From positions 1-64,000 of the forward strand of contig PYVY01000007.1 in NCBI GenBank assembly GCA_003056425.1: a stretch of 64,000 nucleotides of DNA, read 5' to 3'. The translations under genes and the position numbers were made by a program. Below, in pieces: positions 35,617 to 45,046 of the stretch. Below the pieces are notes generated by a model, which saw only the letters and a program-made list of their open reading frames with translations, made no database searches and had not been told where the DNA came from. Numbering within the stretch: the first letter of the stretch is position 1; every line of letters begins with the position of its first letter. The stretch comes from Alteromonas indica. Lineage in GTDB: Bacteria > Pseudomonadota > Gammaproteobacteria > Enterobacterales > Alteromonadaceae.

Positions 35617-38568
35617 ATGAAAACATCTTCACTCCCCACTGTCAGTACTTTAGGGCTGGCGATATGCGCCGCGCTATCGTTACCAGCATGCCAGCCAACC
35701 CACACGGACACGGCGCAAACTGCCACCCAGCAACAGGCTAGAGCGCAAGTTAAAAAAATTGCTGACGGAGTGGTGGTTTCCCCAGCGCAAGGACAGGCAA
35801 AAGCCGTACGTATTCAGGTTTATCAGGATGATATTTTTCGTATTACCAGCATGGCCCATGACGACTTCAGTAAAGTGGCCAAAAGCATTCAAGTTGTCGC
35901 TGAGGCGGGCGGCGACTTTGAGGTTACGCAGAATGCCGAGAATGTGGTAGTCAGCACCGCCAAAGGACAAGCTCGGGTTAGTCTTAACGATGGCCGGGTA
36001 AGTATTGTAGATAAAAACGGAACCACCTTATTGGCAGCCAAAAACAGTGGGCAGTTTGGCCCGGTTACCGCTGATCCTGAGCCGGTCAAAGAAAACAGCC
36101 AGGTTGCAAAGCACTACGCGCTAACCCAGCAATGGAATGAGGGGGTGTCGGAAAATCTGTTTGGCTTGGGACAACATCAAAATGGGCTGGTAAACCTGAA
36201 ACAACAAAATGTGTTCTTAACCACCCACAACCTGGAAATTACCATTCCGTTTTTAGTGTCGGATAAGCACTATGGTATTTTGTGGGACAATGCTTCCCAA
36301 TCACACTTTGGTAATCCCGAGGGCCTCAAACCGCTTAATGAAGACCTTGATCTCTATACTGCAGAAGGCACGAAAGGGGGCCTTACCGCCCGCTATTATG
36401 ATGGCGACAAACTCCTTTTAACCCGCGAAGAAACAGGCCCCGACTATCAATTTCTTGCCCATAATACTACCCGGGAAACGCCTTTCCCTGCGCAGCTCGG
36501 TGAGGTAACTGAACCCAGGATTGTCTGGAGCGGGAGCCTGGAAGCTAAACAAACCGGCAGACACACTTTGAAAATGTACAGTAGTGGTTACGCCAAACTG
36601 TCCCTCAATAACGAGGTCGTACTGGATCGCTGGCGGATGAACTGGAACCCGTGGTATCACGATGTCACGGTAGATATGACAAAAGGGCAAAAGGTACCGG
36701 TTGAAATAGAGTGGGATTCACAGGGAGGCTATCTGGCGCTAAACCATATCGGGCCTACCGATCCTGCCAACGCCGCATCAGTATCGTTAAGCTCTGAAAC
36801 CGGCCGGGCGATTGATTATTATGTTGTTTTGGGCGACGACTATGACGACATTATCGGCGGCTATCGTCAGCTTACCGGTAAGGCCGTATTACTGCCCAAG
36901 TGGGCATATGGCTTCTGGCAAAGCCGCGAACGGTATAAAAATCAGCAGGAAGTGGTAGATACTGTTAAGCAATATCGTCAGCGAGATATTCCACTGGATA
37001 ACATTGTCTTAGACTGGAGTTACTGGCCGCAAGATGCCTGGGGCAGCCACAAGTTTGACCAAACTCACTTCCCTGAACCGCAAAAAATGATAGATCAGGT
37101 GCATAAACTGGACGCCAATATTATGATTTCAGTATGGCCAAAGTTTTACGCCAGCACCGATAATTACAAAGAGCTGGATGCCAAAGGGTATATGCTAAAC
37201 CGCAATGTCAAGGTAGAGCAAAATCTGGACTGGATTGGCCCGGGCTATTTAAATGGCTTTTATGACCCCTATCCCCAGGAGTCACAGCAGATATTTTGGC
37301 GGCAGCTTGATGAAAACCTTAATAGCAAAGGTATCGATGCATGGTGGCTGGATGCCTCTGAGCCGGATATTCACTCTAATTTATCGTATCAAAAGCGCAA
37401 AGAAAATATGACTGGACTGTCGGTAGGTACCGGGGCCCAATACTTCAATAGTTACGCCGTGCCCAATGCAGAAGGCGTGTATAAGGGCGAACGGGAGAGC
37501 GATCCGGAGAAACGGGCGTTTATTCTTACCCGTAGTGGTTTCGGTGGTATTCAGCGTGCCGCCGCGGCTATCTGGAGTGGCGATACCGTTACGCGCTGGT
37601 CAAATCTAAAAGAACAGATTGCAGCAGGTGTGGGTACTGGCCTATCGGGCATGCCTAACTGGACGATGGATATCGGCGGGTTTACCCCCGAAAATCATTA
37701 CCGTTATGCAGATGGCACCGATGTTGGGCACTTTTCACAAATGGATAAGGAGTATCAACAGCAATGGCAGGAAATAAACCTGCGATGGTTCCAGTTCGGT
37801 GCGTTCGTGCCATTATTTCGCTCCCACGGTCAAAACCCTTACCGGGAAATTTATAACATTGCCGATGAAGGCACGCCAGTGTACAACTCGATGGTCTATT
37901 ACACCCGGCTACGTTATCGTCTGTTACCTTACATTTATAGTGAAGCAGGCAAAATGTATGACCAACACAACACGCTGATGCGTGGATTAGTAATGGATTT
38001 TGCTGACGATGAAAAGGCCCTGAATATAAATGATGCCTATATGTTTGGCCCGGCCTTATTGGTTAACCCGATATACGAGGCGGGGGCGACCACCCGCGAG
38101 GTGTATTTGCCCGCGAACACCCAATGGTATGATTTTTATACCGGTAAAGCTTACCAAGGGGGACAGACCATTACCGCCGCGGCCCCGCTAAATCGTATAC
38201 CGTTGTTTGTGCGGGCCGGCGCTATACTGCCAACCGGGCCAGCCATCCAAACTGTTTACGAGAAGCCGGATGCACCTTATTTACTGACGATCTACGCGGG
38301 GGCCAATGGCGACTATACGCTGTACCAGGATGATGGGAAAAGCTACGATTATGAGCAAGGTAAATCCAGCCTTGTGCGGATTCAATACGATGATGCCACC
38401 CGCACAGTAACGTTGCATAAGCGGGTAGGCGCCTATGACAGTATGACCTCACAACGGGAATATCGTATCAGACTGATTGATGGAGCGACTGAATCAGCCA
38501 CTAACTGGGATACCGAAGGAGCCACGACTTTGCTCTATAAGGGCGAAAAAATAAGTACCACGTTATAG
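35617..38568 (+). CDS. GH31 alpha-xylosidase lipoprotein with PA14 insert (Xyl31A-like)
   Basis: 983 residues from ATG 35617 (AAGGAAG 7 nt upstream; the longer frame adds seven residues without a site). Lipobox LSLPAC near residue 25. N-terminal GH31 beta-sandwich, then an insert at about 248-388 with PA14-type sequence (ARYYDGDKLL, WSGSLEAKQTGRHTLKMYSSG, RWRMNWNPWYHDVTVDM). The catalytic barrel carries the nucleophile in WWLDASEPD (Asp about 579) and acid/base in WSGDTVTRW (Asp about 656). A PA14 insert in GH31 is the feature of Cellvibrio Xyl31A, which is specific for long xyloglucan oligosaccharides. It would remove the non-reducing-end alpha-xylose in the periplasm. The catalytic domain is complete. 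Confidence 0.93.
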   Translation: MKTSSLPTVSTLGLAICAALSLPACQPTHTDTAQTATQQQARAQVKKIADGVVVSPAQGQAKAVRIQVYQDDIFRITSMAHDDFSKVAKSIQVVAEAGGDFEVTQNAENVVVSTAKGQARVSLNDGRVSIVDKNGTTLLAAKNSGQFGPVTADPEPVKENSQVAKHYALTQQWNEGVSENLFGLGQHQNGLVNLKQQNVFLTTHNLEITIPFLVSDKHYGILWDNASQSHFGNPEGLKPLNEDLDLYTAEGTKGGLTARYYDGDKLLLTREETGPDYQFLAHNTTRETPFPAQLGEVTEPRIVWSGSLEAKQTGRHTLKMYSSGYAKLSLNNEVVLDRWRMNWNPWYHDVTVDMTKGQKVPVEIEWDSQGGYLALNHIGPTDPANAASVSLSSETGRAIDYYVVLGDDYDDIIGGYRQLTGKAVLLPKWAYGFWQSRERYKNQQEVVDTVKQYRQRDIPLDNIVLDWSYWPQDAWGSHKFDQTHFPEPQKMIDQVHKLDANIMISVWPKFYASTDNYKELDAKGYMLNRNVKVEQNLDWIGPGYLNGFYDPYPQESQQIFWRQLDENLNSKGIDAWWLDASEPDIHSNLSYQKRKENMTGLSVGTGAQYFNSYAVPNAEGVYKGERESDPEKRAFILTRSGFGGIQRAAAAIWSGDTVTRWSNLKEQIAAGVGTGLSGMPNWTMDIGGFTPENHYRYADGTDVGHFSQMDKEYQQQWQEINLRWFQFGAFVPLFRSHGQNPYREIYNIADEGTPVYNSMVYYTRLRYRLLPYIYSEAGKMYDQHNTLMRGLVMDFADDEKALNINDAYMFGPALLVNPIYEAGATTREVYLPANTQWYDFYTGKAYQGGQTITAAAPLNRIPLFVRAGAILPTGPAIQTVYEKPDAPYLLTIYAGANGDYTLYQDDGKSYDYEQGKSSLVRIQYDDATRTVTLHKRVGAYDSMTSQREYRIRLIDGATESATNWDTEGATTLLYKGEKISTTL

Positions 38569-38582
38569 GAATTCACACAACG

Positions 38583-38607
38583 GCCTGTCAGCATGTTGCT
38601 GGCAGGC
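38583..38607 (+). promoter_or_regulatory. Intergenic hairpin between GH31 and esterase genes
   Basis: GCCTG-t-CAGCA (38583-38593) pairs with TGCTG-g-CAGGC (38597-38607), loop TGT. No T-tract, so it may be a transcript-stabilising or processing hairpin rather than a terminator. Confidence 0.45.
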
Positions 38608-38631
38608 GTTTATACCAAGGAAAAACCAACT

Positions 38632-39915
38632 ATGCCAATACGTATAGCCTGGGCCGTTTTAAGTATGGTGTTCGCCAGCGGGGCCATAGCCACGCCCGGT
38701 GCACTTGTGAGCAACGGCGCAATAGCTGATAACGTCAGTGTGTCACTGCATGATACTATTAACCACAGAAAGGTTGGGGCGCAGACCACGGCCTTACCCG
38801 GCGATACTATGGTGGTAAACCACAGTGCTGGTTTACTGGATATTGCATTTAAAGATAGCTGGAGCTCGCAGTTATTGTTCAGCCTGCCGACAGCGTTTAT
38901 CCCCCAGGCGCAAACCAGCCTTGAACTTACGGTCAATCCCGTGTCTATGGATAAAGCGGCATTCGGGGTTAGCCTGAATTGTGCTGGCCACTGCAACCGT
39001 ACCCTGCGCCTGCGCGAGTGGGCCATGGCCCATATTGGTCAAGGCTGGCAAACGTTGCGTATCCCTTTAACCTGCCTGCAGGGAGCCCGCTCAGCTAACC
39101 ACCCCGGGGAGGAAGTAAACGAGCCAGCCAACCTTTCCCTACAAGCACCGGTTCAAGTAGGTTTGCAACTTGGCGGAGAAGGACAGTTACAATTGAAGTC
39201 AGTTAAATTTACCCATCAGCCCGCGACGCTAAACTGCGTAGAAGATCGGCAACTGGCCACCACCCCCGCGCCGCTGAACGAGTATTGGTCGGCCAGCTGG
39301 TGGATACAACGTCATGAACAAAAGTTGGCTGAAGCCCATCGCCACAAGGTGGACTGGGTAATGCTGGGGGACTCTATTACGCAAGGGTGGGAAAGTCAGG
39401 GTAAACAGGTCTGGCAACAGCATTTTGGCAAGATTAATACGTTGAATTTGGGCTTCGGCGGCGATCGCACTGAAAATCTGTTGTGGCGGCTTGAACATGG
39501 CGAGCTGGATGCGGTGAAGCCAAAGCTGATCACTATTATGATTGGCACTAACAACACCGGCCACCGGCAAGACAGCCCGCAGGCAATAGTCGAAGGCGTA
39601 AACCGGATAATCTCATTAGTAAAAGACAAGCAGCCCGCTGCCACTATCGTTTTGTACGCCATTTTTCCCCGTGGGGCGGATGATCAGGATGAGCTGCGGC
39701 AGAACAACCAACATACCAACCAGCAGTTGGCGGCTCTGGCGGAGAAATTCGGCATCAGGTTTATTGATATTAATAACGCTTTTGTGTCTGCAAATGGCAC
39801 TTTGAGTACTGATATTATGCCGGACCTATTACACCCTAATGCAGCGGGCTACCAAATATGGGCCGATTCGCTTAAAACGCTGGCGGCACAATATATTACC
39901 GAACAGCAGGGCTAG
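38632..39915 (+). CDS. Secreted SGNH esterase with N-terminal ExoP-type galactose-binding domain
   Basis: 427 residues from ATG 38632 (AAGGA 9 nt upstream), with signal peptide MPIRIAWAVLSMVFASGAIA. Residues about 25-205 resemble the ExoP galactose-binding-like beta domain (PF18559) normally found at the C-terminus of GH3 glucosidases. Residues about 225-425 are an SGNH hydrolase: block I GDSITQGW (Ser248), block II GFGGDR, block III GTNN, block V DLLHPN (Asp398, His401). Likely an acetyl-xyloglucan esterase by analogy with esterases of Xanthomonas xyloglucan loci; substrate is inferred. It joins directly to the GH43 gene, whose ATG begins 1 nt after this stop. Confidence 0.85.
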   Translation: MPIRIAWAVLSMVFASGAIATPGALVSNGAIADNVSVSLHDTINHRKVGAQTTALPGDTMVVNHSAGLLDIAFKDSWSSQLLFSLPTAFIPQAQTSLELTVNPVSMDKAAFGVSLNCAGHCNRTLRLREWAMAHIGQGWQTLRIPLTCLQGARSANHPGEEVNEPANLSLQAPVQVGLQLGGEGQLQLKSVKFTHQPATLNCVEDRQLATTPAPLNEYWSASWWIQRHEQKLAEAHRHKVDWVMLGDSITQGWESQGKQVWQQHFGKINTLNLGFGGDRTENLLWRLEHGELDAVKPKLITIMIGTNNTGHRQDSPQAIVEGVNRIISLVKDKQPAATIVLYAIFPRGADDQDELRQNNQHTNQQLAALAEKFGIRFIDINNAFVSANGTLSTDIMPDLLHPNAAGYQIWADSLKTLAAQYITEQQG

Positions 39916-39916
39916 T

Positions 39917-41536
39917 ATGATGAGCGGACTTTGCATATTAACGGTGGTCGTGGGGTTGCTGGCTGCCCCTGGCCTGGCGCACGCGCAGGCTATTAACCCG
40001 TTTACCGCTGCCCGCGACACGGCCCAACCAGTAACCTATACCAACCCAATCATTCCCGGTTTTTATTCAGATCCGAGCGTGGTGCGGGTGGGGGATGATT
40101 ATTACCTGACAACCAGTACCTTTGAATATTTTCCAGCGTTACCCATATTTCATAGCCGGGATCTGGTTAACTGGCAGCAAATAGGTCATGTGGTGGAGCG
40201 GCCGGAACAGTTGCCTGAAGGTGTCGATATTTATGCGCCGACTTTACGTTTTCACGATGGCACGTTTTACCTTATCACCACTAACATAAATCGTGGTGGC
40301 AACGTTATTATGCACGCACAAAACCCGGCGGGGCCGTGGTCCGATGCGGTCTGGATAGATCTGCCAGGCATCGATCCGGATTTGTTTTTTGATGACGATG
40401 GCAAGGTTTATAGCATCGGTTCTGACTTTGAGCTGGCGCAGATAAATCCCCAAACCGGTGAGATTATCAGCCGCAGTGGGCCGGTGTGGGCCACCACCGG
40501 TGGGCGTTATGCAGAAGCGCCCCATCTATACAAAAAAGATGGTTGGTATTATTTGCTGGCGGCTGAAGGAGGCACAGAGGAAGCCCATTCTGTTACCATC
40601 GCCCGAAGCCACAAGATAAGCGGGCCATATTACAGTAATCCGGCTAATCCGATTTTAACCCATGTGAACCGAGCGGGTCAGCAAAACCCTATTCAGGGGG
40701 TTGGGCATGGCGATTTGGTAGAAGATCATACCGGACGCTGGTGGTTATTGTTTCATGGCTATCGTACGGTAATAGAGGGTGGGGTACATCATACCCTGGG
40801 ACGAGAAACAATGCTGGCGCCCGTTAGCTGGCCAGCGTTTGGCTGGCCGCAGATTAACGGTAACGGCACCGTAACGCCCACTATGCAGACGGCTACGTTA
40901 CCCTTAAAGCCCATAGCGACCGCCGCGCGCAGTACCGATTTTACCGCGCCGCTGGGTTTAGCATGGAATTATGTTCAATACCCGGCCCCGGAACGCTACA
41001 GGCTGGACGAACAAGCAGGCACCCTCACGCTAAACGCTACCGCAGGTGTACTGGAAAATCCAGGCTCACAGCCAACCTTTATAGGGCAGCGGGTAACCGA
41101 CCCTTATTTTACCGCTACTGCCACCTTAACATTCACACCTGCCGCGCACGAACAAGCAGGATTAACCTTGCTAAACAACGGTGCGCACTTTGATATCATG
41201 TTGGTCAATGTTGCAGGTGAAATTAACGCGCAGGCAATTTTACGCTTTGGTGAGGTTGAACATCGCAGTAAATCCGTCCCGCTAGCTGGCGATACCACGA
41301 ACTTAGTAATTAAAGGGCGTCGGGACCATTATGAGTTTGGGGTTATTGAGGATAATCGGTATCAAAAACTTGAGACGGTAAGCGCCCGTTACATAAGCTC
41401 AGAAACCGTAGGCGGATTTACCGGAACGTATATCGGATTATATACCGTAAGCCCTCATTCGCTATCCACCCCCGCTATATATAGCAAGTTTACTTACACT
41501 AAAGACCAAGATTCAGCGACTGTGTCTGATGATTAA
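39917..41536 (+). CDS. GH43 alpha-L-arabinofuranosidase / beta-xylosidase
   Basis: 539 residues from ATG 39917 (second ATG at 39920), with a signal peptide ending near LAHAQA. The five-bladed propeller carries the three acidic residues: NPIIPGFYSDPSVVR (Asp52, base), IDPDLFFDDDG (Asp, pKa modulator), and AEAPHLYKKDGWYYLLAAEG (Glu, acid). A concanavalin-like C-terminal domain, as in GH43 beta-xylosidases, covers about 340-530. In related xyloglucan loci, GH43 members act as arabinofuranosidases on arabinosylated side chains. Last gene of the locus; a hairpin follows about 130 bp later. Linkage specificity cannot be decided by eye. Confidence 0.9.
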   Translation: MMSGLCILTVVVGLLAAPGLAHAQAINPFTAARDTAQPVTYTNPIIPGFYSDPSVVRVGDDYYLTTSTFEYFPALPIFHSRDLVNWQQIGHVVERPEQLPEGVDIYAPTLRFHDGTFYLITTNINRGGNVIMHAQNPAGPWSDAVWIDLPGIDPDLFFDDDGKVYSIGSDFELAQINPQTGEIISRSGPVWATTGGRYAEAPHLYKKDGWYYLLAAEGGTEEAHSVTIARSHKISGPYYSNPANPILTHVNRAGQQNPIQGVGHGDLVEDHTGRWWLLFHGYRTVIEGGVHHTLGRETMLAPVSWPAFGWPQINGNGTVTPTMQTATLPLKPIATAARSTDFTAPLGLAWNYVQYPAPERYRLDEQAGTLTLNATAGVLENPGSQPTFIGQRVTDPYFTATATLTFTPAAHEQAGLTLLNNGAHFDIMLVNVAGEINAQAILRFGEVEHRSKSVPLAGDTTNLVIKGRRDHYEFGVIEDNRYQKLETVSARYISSETVGGFTGTYIGLYTVSPHSLSTPAIYSKFTYTKDQDSATVSDD

Positions 41537-41669
41537 ACCAGCCAGCAGGCGAACAGCCGCTTGCGCCAACCTAAGGGGCCGCGTGGATATTCATTGTATA
41601 CACCGCGTTGCCCAGGGGCGTAATACAGTTAACGGGTGACGCAGGTAGATGGGTGTAGGCTATCGGATT

Positions 41670-41699
41670 ACGTGCACGGGGCGGGCGCCCCATGCACGT
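41670..41699. terminator. Strong hairpin between convergent GH43 and oxidoreductase genes
   Basis: ACGTGCA-c-GGGGCG pairs with CGCCCC-a-TGCACGT around a GG loop (one internal mismatch). It sits 8 bp from the oxidoreductase stop; no T-tract, so termination is inferred from strength and position. Confidence 0.5.
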
Positions 41700-41707
41700 G
41701 AATACAC

Positions 41708-42706
41708 TTATAATTTAACCAGTAACTTGCCTTTGTTTTTACCTTCAAATAACAGGTTAAGCCCTTCCATTGCACTGGTCAGCCCCTCAATAACATGAGA
41801 GCGGTATTGTATCTGACCTTTTTGCACGTAGGGGGCAAGCTGGCCTACCAGCTCACTGGCCTTATGCAAATGATCCGGCATCGCAAAGCCCTGAATCATG
41901 ACCCGCTTCTTAATCAGCGGCAACCAATTGGGACCCGGTGATGGTTCATCAGCCTGATAATCGGCTATCATGCCACATACCACTACCCGGCCATGCTCTG
42001 CCATACGGTTCACCACATGCTTTTGAATTTCGCCGCCGGTATTTTCAAAATAAATATTCACCCGGTCCGGTGTGAGGCTTTCGAGTTTTTGCGCCAAATC
42101 ATCTTTTTTATAGTTGATAGCCCCATCAAAGCCCAGCTCGTTAGTGATCCAGTCGGCTTTTTCATCACTGCCTACTACCCCGATAACCCTTAGCCCGTCA
42201 GCTTTAGCAATTTGACCTACAATTGAGCCTACTGAACCGGCAGCCCCGGTAACCACCAAAGTCTCACCGGACTGTGGTTTGCCAATGTTCATCAATCCCT
42301 GGGTGGCCGTTAAGCCGGGTAAACCGAATACGCATAATGCCGTTTCTTCATCTATCCCATCCTGAACTTTATTCAGGCCTTGTCCGTCGCTCACCAGATA
42401 TTCACGCCAACCCATCATTCCCATCACCAAATCGCCTTCGGCAAAATCAGGATGATTAGAAGTAATGACCTTACCTACGCCGCTTGAACGCATGACATCA
42501 CCAAGTTCAACGGGGGGAATATAGCTTTCTTCGTCAGCGGTCATCCAGCCAAGCATGGCTGGGTCAAGTGACATATGCGTCTGCTTTACCAGAATCTCAT
42601 TGTCGCCGGGCTGTGGAACATCACGTTCAACAACTTCAAATAAATGCTCGCCGATTTTGCCGTCTTCAGGACGCTGCTTAAGTAGAATTTCTGTATTTTT
42701 CGCCAT
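41708..42706 (-). CDS. CurA-like NADPH-dependent medium-chain reductase
   Basis: 332 residues from ATG 42706, where GGAG lies 6 nt upstream; the frame extends to 42901 without a plausible start. Zinc-independent medium-chain dehydrogenase/reductase: N-terminal GroES-like half (DNEILVKQTHMSLDPAM, GDVMRSSGVGKVI, GDLVMGMMGWREY) and a Rossmann half with VVTGAAGSVGSIVGQIAKADG and the NADPH-selective stretch KADWITNELGFDGAINYK. Matches the CurA / prostaglandin-reductase / leukotriene 12-hydroxydehydrogenase group, which reduces C=C of enones. Cytoplasmic. Monocistronic, convergent with the xyloglucan locus and not obviously part of it. Confidence 0.93.
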   Translation of the reverse strand: MAKNTEILLKQRPEDGKIGEHLFEVVERDVPQPGDNEILVKQTHMSLDPAMLGWMTADEESYIPPVELGDVMRSSGVGKVITSNHPDFAEGDLVMGMMGWREYLVSDGQGLNKVQDGIDEETALCVFGLPGLTATQGLMNIGKPQSGETLVVTGAAGSVGSIVGQIAKADGLRVIGVVGSDEKADWITNELGFDGAINYKKDDLAQKLESLTPDRVNIYFENTGGEIQKHVVNRMAEHGRVVVCGMIADYQADEPSPGPNWLPLIKKRVMIQGFAMPDHLHKASELVGQLAPYVQKGQIQYRSHVIEGLTSAMEGLNLLFEGKNKGKLLVKL

Positions 42707-43029
42707 AATTGTCTCCATGGGTTGAATTGCCATTCTTACGGCAGTGGCGGCGCAGCAGACCAAAATCAATGGATAACCACAAATAAGCGCGGCAAAACCG
42801 ATGAATAGCAGACCACTACGGCCAGCGGTGAATAAGGTATGCTCGACGGTAGATGGGGAGACTAAACGGGGGCGGGTAATACATAGATTGACGACAGGCA
42901 TATTCAGCCTGGGCCGCGTGAAACCTGAACCTTACTGTAAAGCCGTGACGCGTTAGTCCCTGAAGGCTTGCCCCCCGAATTTGCTTTACAACCTCACTTT
43001 GCCAACTCGCTTTATGAACTTACGTTATA

Positions 43030-43104
43030 AAATAGCTCAGGGGGTAAATAGCTCAGGGGTAAACAGCTCAGGGGTAAACAGCTCAGAGGCAAATAGCCCA
43101 GAAG
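43030..43104. repeat. Five tandem 15-16-bp repeats
   Basis: Units of the type AAATAGCTCAGGGGT start at about 43030, 43046, 43061, 43076 and 43091. The last two are diverged. The minus-strand open frame at 43012-43200 translates the repeat into LPLSC-type units and has no support as a gene. Confidence 0.85.
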
Positions 43105-43515
43105 ATATATCGGTAAGCCGCGGGTACATTTACCCTGCAAACCTTTTGTTAAAATAGCCCAGCAAATACTGCGTGGGTGAAATGGGTAACTGAAAGACAC
43201 AGGGTAAGTACCTGATCACTTTCCCTTCTTTTGCTTGCCTTCCTGGACCTGAAGCAAGCCTTACCTGGCGAAGCGCCAGGCGATAGGCTCCGCGTAGCCC
43301 TCAGTTTCGGGGCGTTAACCCAGAATCTTGTCCGCGCGGGAAACGACGTACCTAACTACCCCCAGACGGCGAGGCCGTGTTGCTTTCTTGCTTACGCAAC
43401 ATCTAACCTACCTACTTTATTAGGTACCCAGCCTGCTTAATAGCCATCCAAGCACCGCATGCCACAGGTATGAAGGGTGGCCGTTTCATTTTTACCCATG
43501 GCGCAGCCTTGTTAA
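43105..43515. other. Gene-free stretch with a GC hairpin
   Basis: CCTGGCG-aag-CGCCAGG at 43264-43280 is a tight hairpin resembling extragenic palindromes. An open frame at 43231-43440 has no ribosome binding site or family resemblance. Nothing else recognised. Confidence 0.4.
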
Positions 43516-44160
43516 CTAGGGATTTTCCGAGGCTATCTGGCGAATAGCCTGCGCTAATTCATCAGGTTCCTGGGCACCGGAAATCAGGTATTTGTTGTTG
43601 ATTATAAAGGCGGGCACAGAACTTACCCCAGCTTGCTGGTATTGCTGCTCTTCTCGACGCACATCATCGCCAAACTGATCAGAATCCAGCACCTGTTTCG
43701 CTTGCTCGGTATCTAACCCGGCAGCTTTAACACAGTCAAGCAATACGCTGTGCTCGCCTACCGGTTTCGCGTCACCAAAATAAGCATCAAATAAAGCCAG
43801 TTTCATAGGCGTCTGACTATTGTGCGTCGCAGCCCATTTTACCAAACGGTGAGCATCGAAGGTATTGGCCGTGTAACGGCTTTCCATTTTGTCAAAATGC
43901 AACCCTAACTCGCTGGCAATCGTCATCATTTGGCGTTGAGAGCCATTTATTTGCTCTTCTGTCGCCCCGTATTTGCGACACAATGCGGGTACGATAGGTT
44001 CTGGTGTGGCGTCAGGATCAGGATTAAGCTCAAATGCGCGCCAGGTCAGGGTGGTACTAACTTCAGGAAGTTGTTCTAACGCCTGTTGTAATCTGCCATA
44101 GCCGATGGCACACCAGGGGCAGGCGACATCAGAAACCAGATCGATAGTAATATCAGTCAT
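43516..44160 (-). CDS. DsbA-family (FrnE-like) thiol oxidoreductase
   Basis: 214 residues. Thioredoxin-fold DsbA-like protein with the redox motif CPWC at residues 14-17, directly after the first strand (ITIDLVSDVACPWCAIGY). The helical insertion (EEQINGSQRQMMTIASELGL ... TFDAHRLVKWA) and the returning SVPAFIINNKYLISGAQEP with cis-Pro follow. This is the FrnE / 2-hydroxychromene-2-carboxylate-isomerase-like group; with no signal peptide it acts in the cytoplasm. Members assist disulfide exchange or oxidative-stress handling. AAGG precedes the ATG. No functional neighbours. Confidence 0.92.
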   Translation of the reverse strand: MTDITIDLVSDVACPWCAIGYGRLQQALEQLPEVSTTLTWRAFELNPDPDATPEPIVPALCRKYGATEEQINGSQRQMMTIASELGLHFDKMESRYTANTFDAHRLVKWAATHNSQTPMKLALFDAYFGDAKPVGEHSVLLDCVKAAGLDTEQAKQVLDSDQFGDDVRREEQQYQQAGVSSVPAFIINNKYLISGAQEPDELAQAIRQIASENP

Positions 44161-44500
44161 AAATTACCTTAACAATGGTTGGTCTGGCCGGTATGTTTAA
44201 CGAAGCCAGACGCAGAAAGTTGCTTATGTGCGTTACTTAGATATGCGGATGACTTAGCTATACGCAACCAGCGGAACGGGCCAAAATGCCGTTTATTTAT
44301 GGTTAATCTACCGGCCGGGGGTAGCAGTCAGGTAACTGATCCTTTTATACTAGCTATGGTATTGATATTTATGTGAACATAGCCGCCTATGGTAGGGCTG
44401 GCCCGCGTGACGCAGGCGATGACGCCCTCTCGATGCTCTATGGCTTAACGTGTTACGCTAACAACGATAAACCATAGGGTCAGCAACAGGAAAAGCAGTA
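44161..44500. other. Gene-free region between divergent DsbA-like and membrane-protein genes
   Basis: I see no RNA gene, repeat or convincing promoter here. The open frame at 44179-44376 lacks a ribosome binding site. Confidence 0.4.
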
Positions 44501-45046
44501 TTGGAATCTTCTACGCATTTTAGTCTGGTCAGGTTAGATAAACCCCATATTCGACGGGCCAGAGTATTCTCTGGTATCAGTCCCAAAGCAATGCGGCGGG
44601 TGTTTGGTGCCTGGTTGGCGTTTGTCGCGGTGGTTGGCCTGCTGGTTTTCCTGGCGCCCGGGTTAAGTATTACGTTTATTTTAACCACCGTTGCAATGCT
44701 TATTGTATTTACGGTGGCGATGTTTGCGCAAAGCAGGATTGCCGAGGGCTGGCCGGCCGTTCTGGTAGATCAGGATATGCTGTATGTGGTACGCGACCCG
44801 TATAAGCGTGAATTTTTTCAATTGCCCCCTTCACTGGTAACCAGTGTAGAGTCCACCTTAATTAAACCTAATAAAAAAGCCATTGCCTTGTTGCTGGATA
44901 CCGCGCAGCTGACTGAATCGGATATCGAGATGCTTAACCAGGCAGTATGGCCCCGAGATGACCGCTTATTGGCGTTGGCTCATTTTATCAGCCGGGATAA
45001 AGCCTGTGCAGACATAAGCCAGTATATTAGCCGTTACCGCCGTTGA
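44501..45046 (+). CDS. Hypothetical protein with two transmembrane segments
   Basis: 181 residues from TTG 44501, with AGGAAAAG about 10 nt upstream; no in-frame ATG precedes the membrane segments except inside them. Two adjacent hydrophobic helices at about 33-50 and 55-72 (VFGAWLAFVAVVGLLVFLAP, then ITFILTTVAMLIVFTVAMF) form a membrane hairpin. A soluble C-terminal domain of about 110 residues follows (WPAVLVDQDMLYVVRDPYKREFFQLP ... QLTESDIEMLNQAVWP). It is likely an inner-membrane protein with a cytoplasmic domain. I do not recognise the family. Codon use looks normal. Confidence 0.65.
   Translation: MESSTHFSLVRLDKPHIRRARVFSGISPKAMRRVFGAWLAFVAVVGLLVFLAPGLSITFILTTVAMLIVFTVAMFAQSRIAEGWPAVLVDQDMLYVVRDPYKREFFQLPPSLVTSVESTLIKPNKKAIALLLDTAQLTESDIEMLNQAVWPRDDRLLALAHFISRDKACADISQYISRYRR

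Noticed and set aside
43012..43200. 62-residue minus-strand frame with LPLSC repeats
   Set aside because: Produced by the 15-bp DNA repeat; no ribosome binding site.
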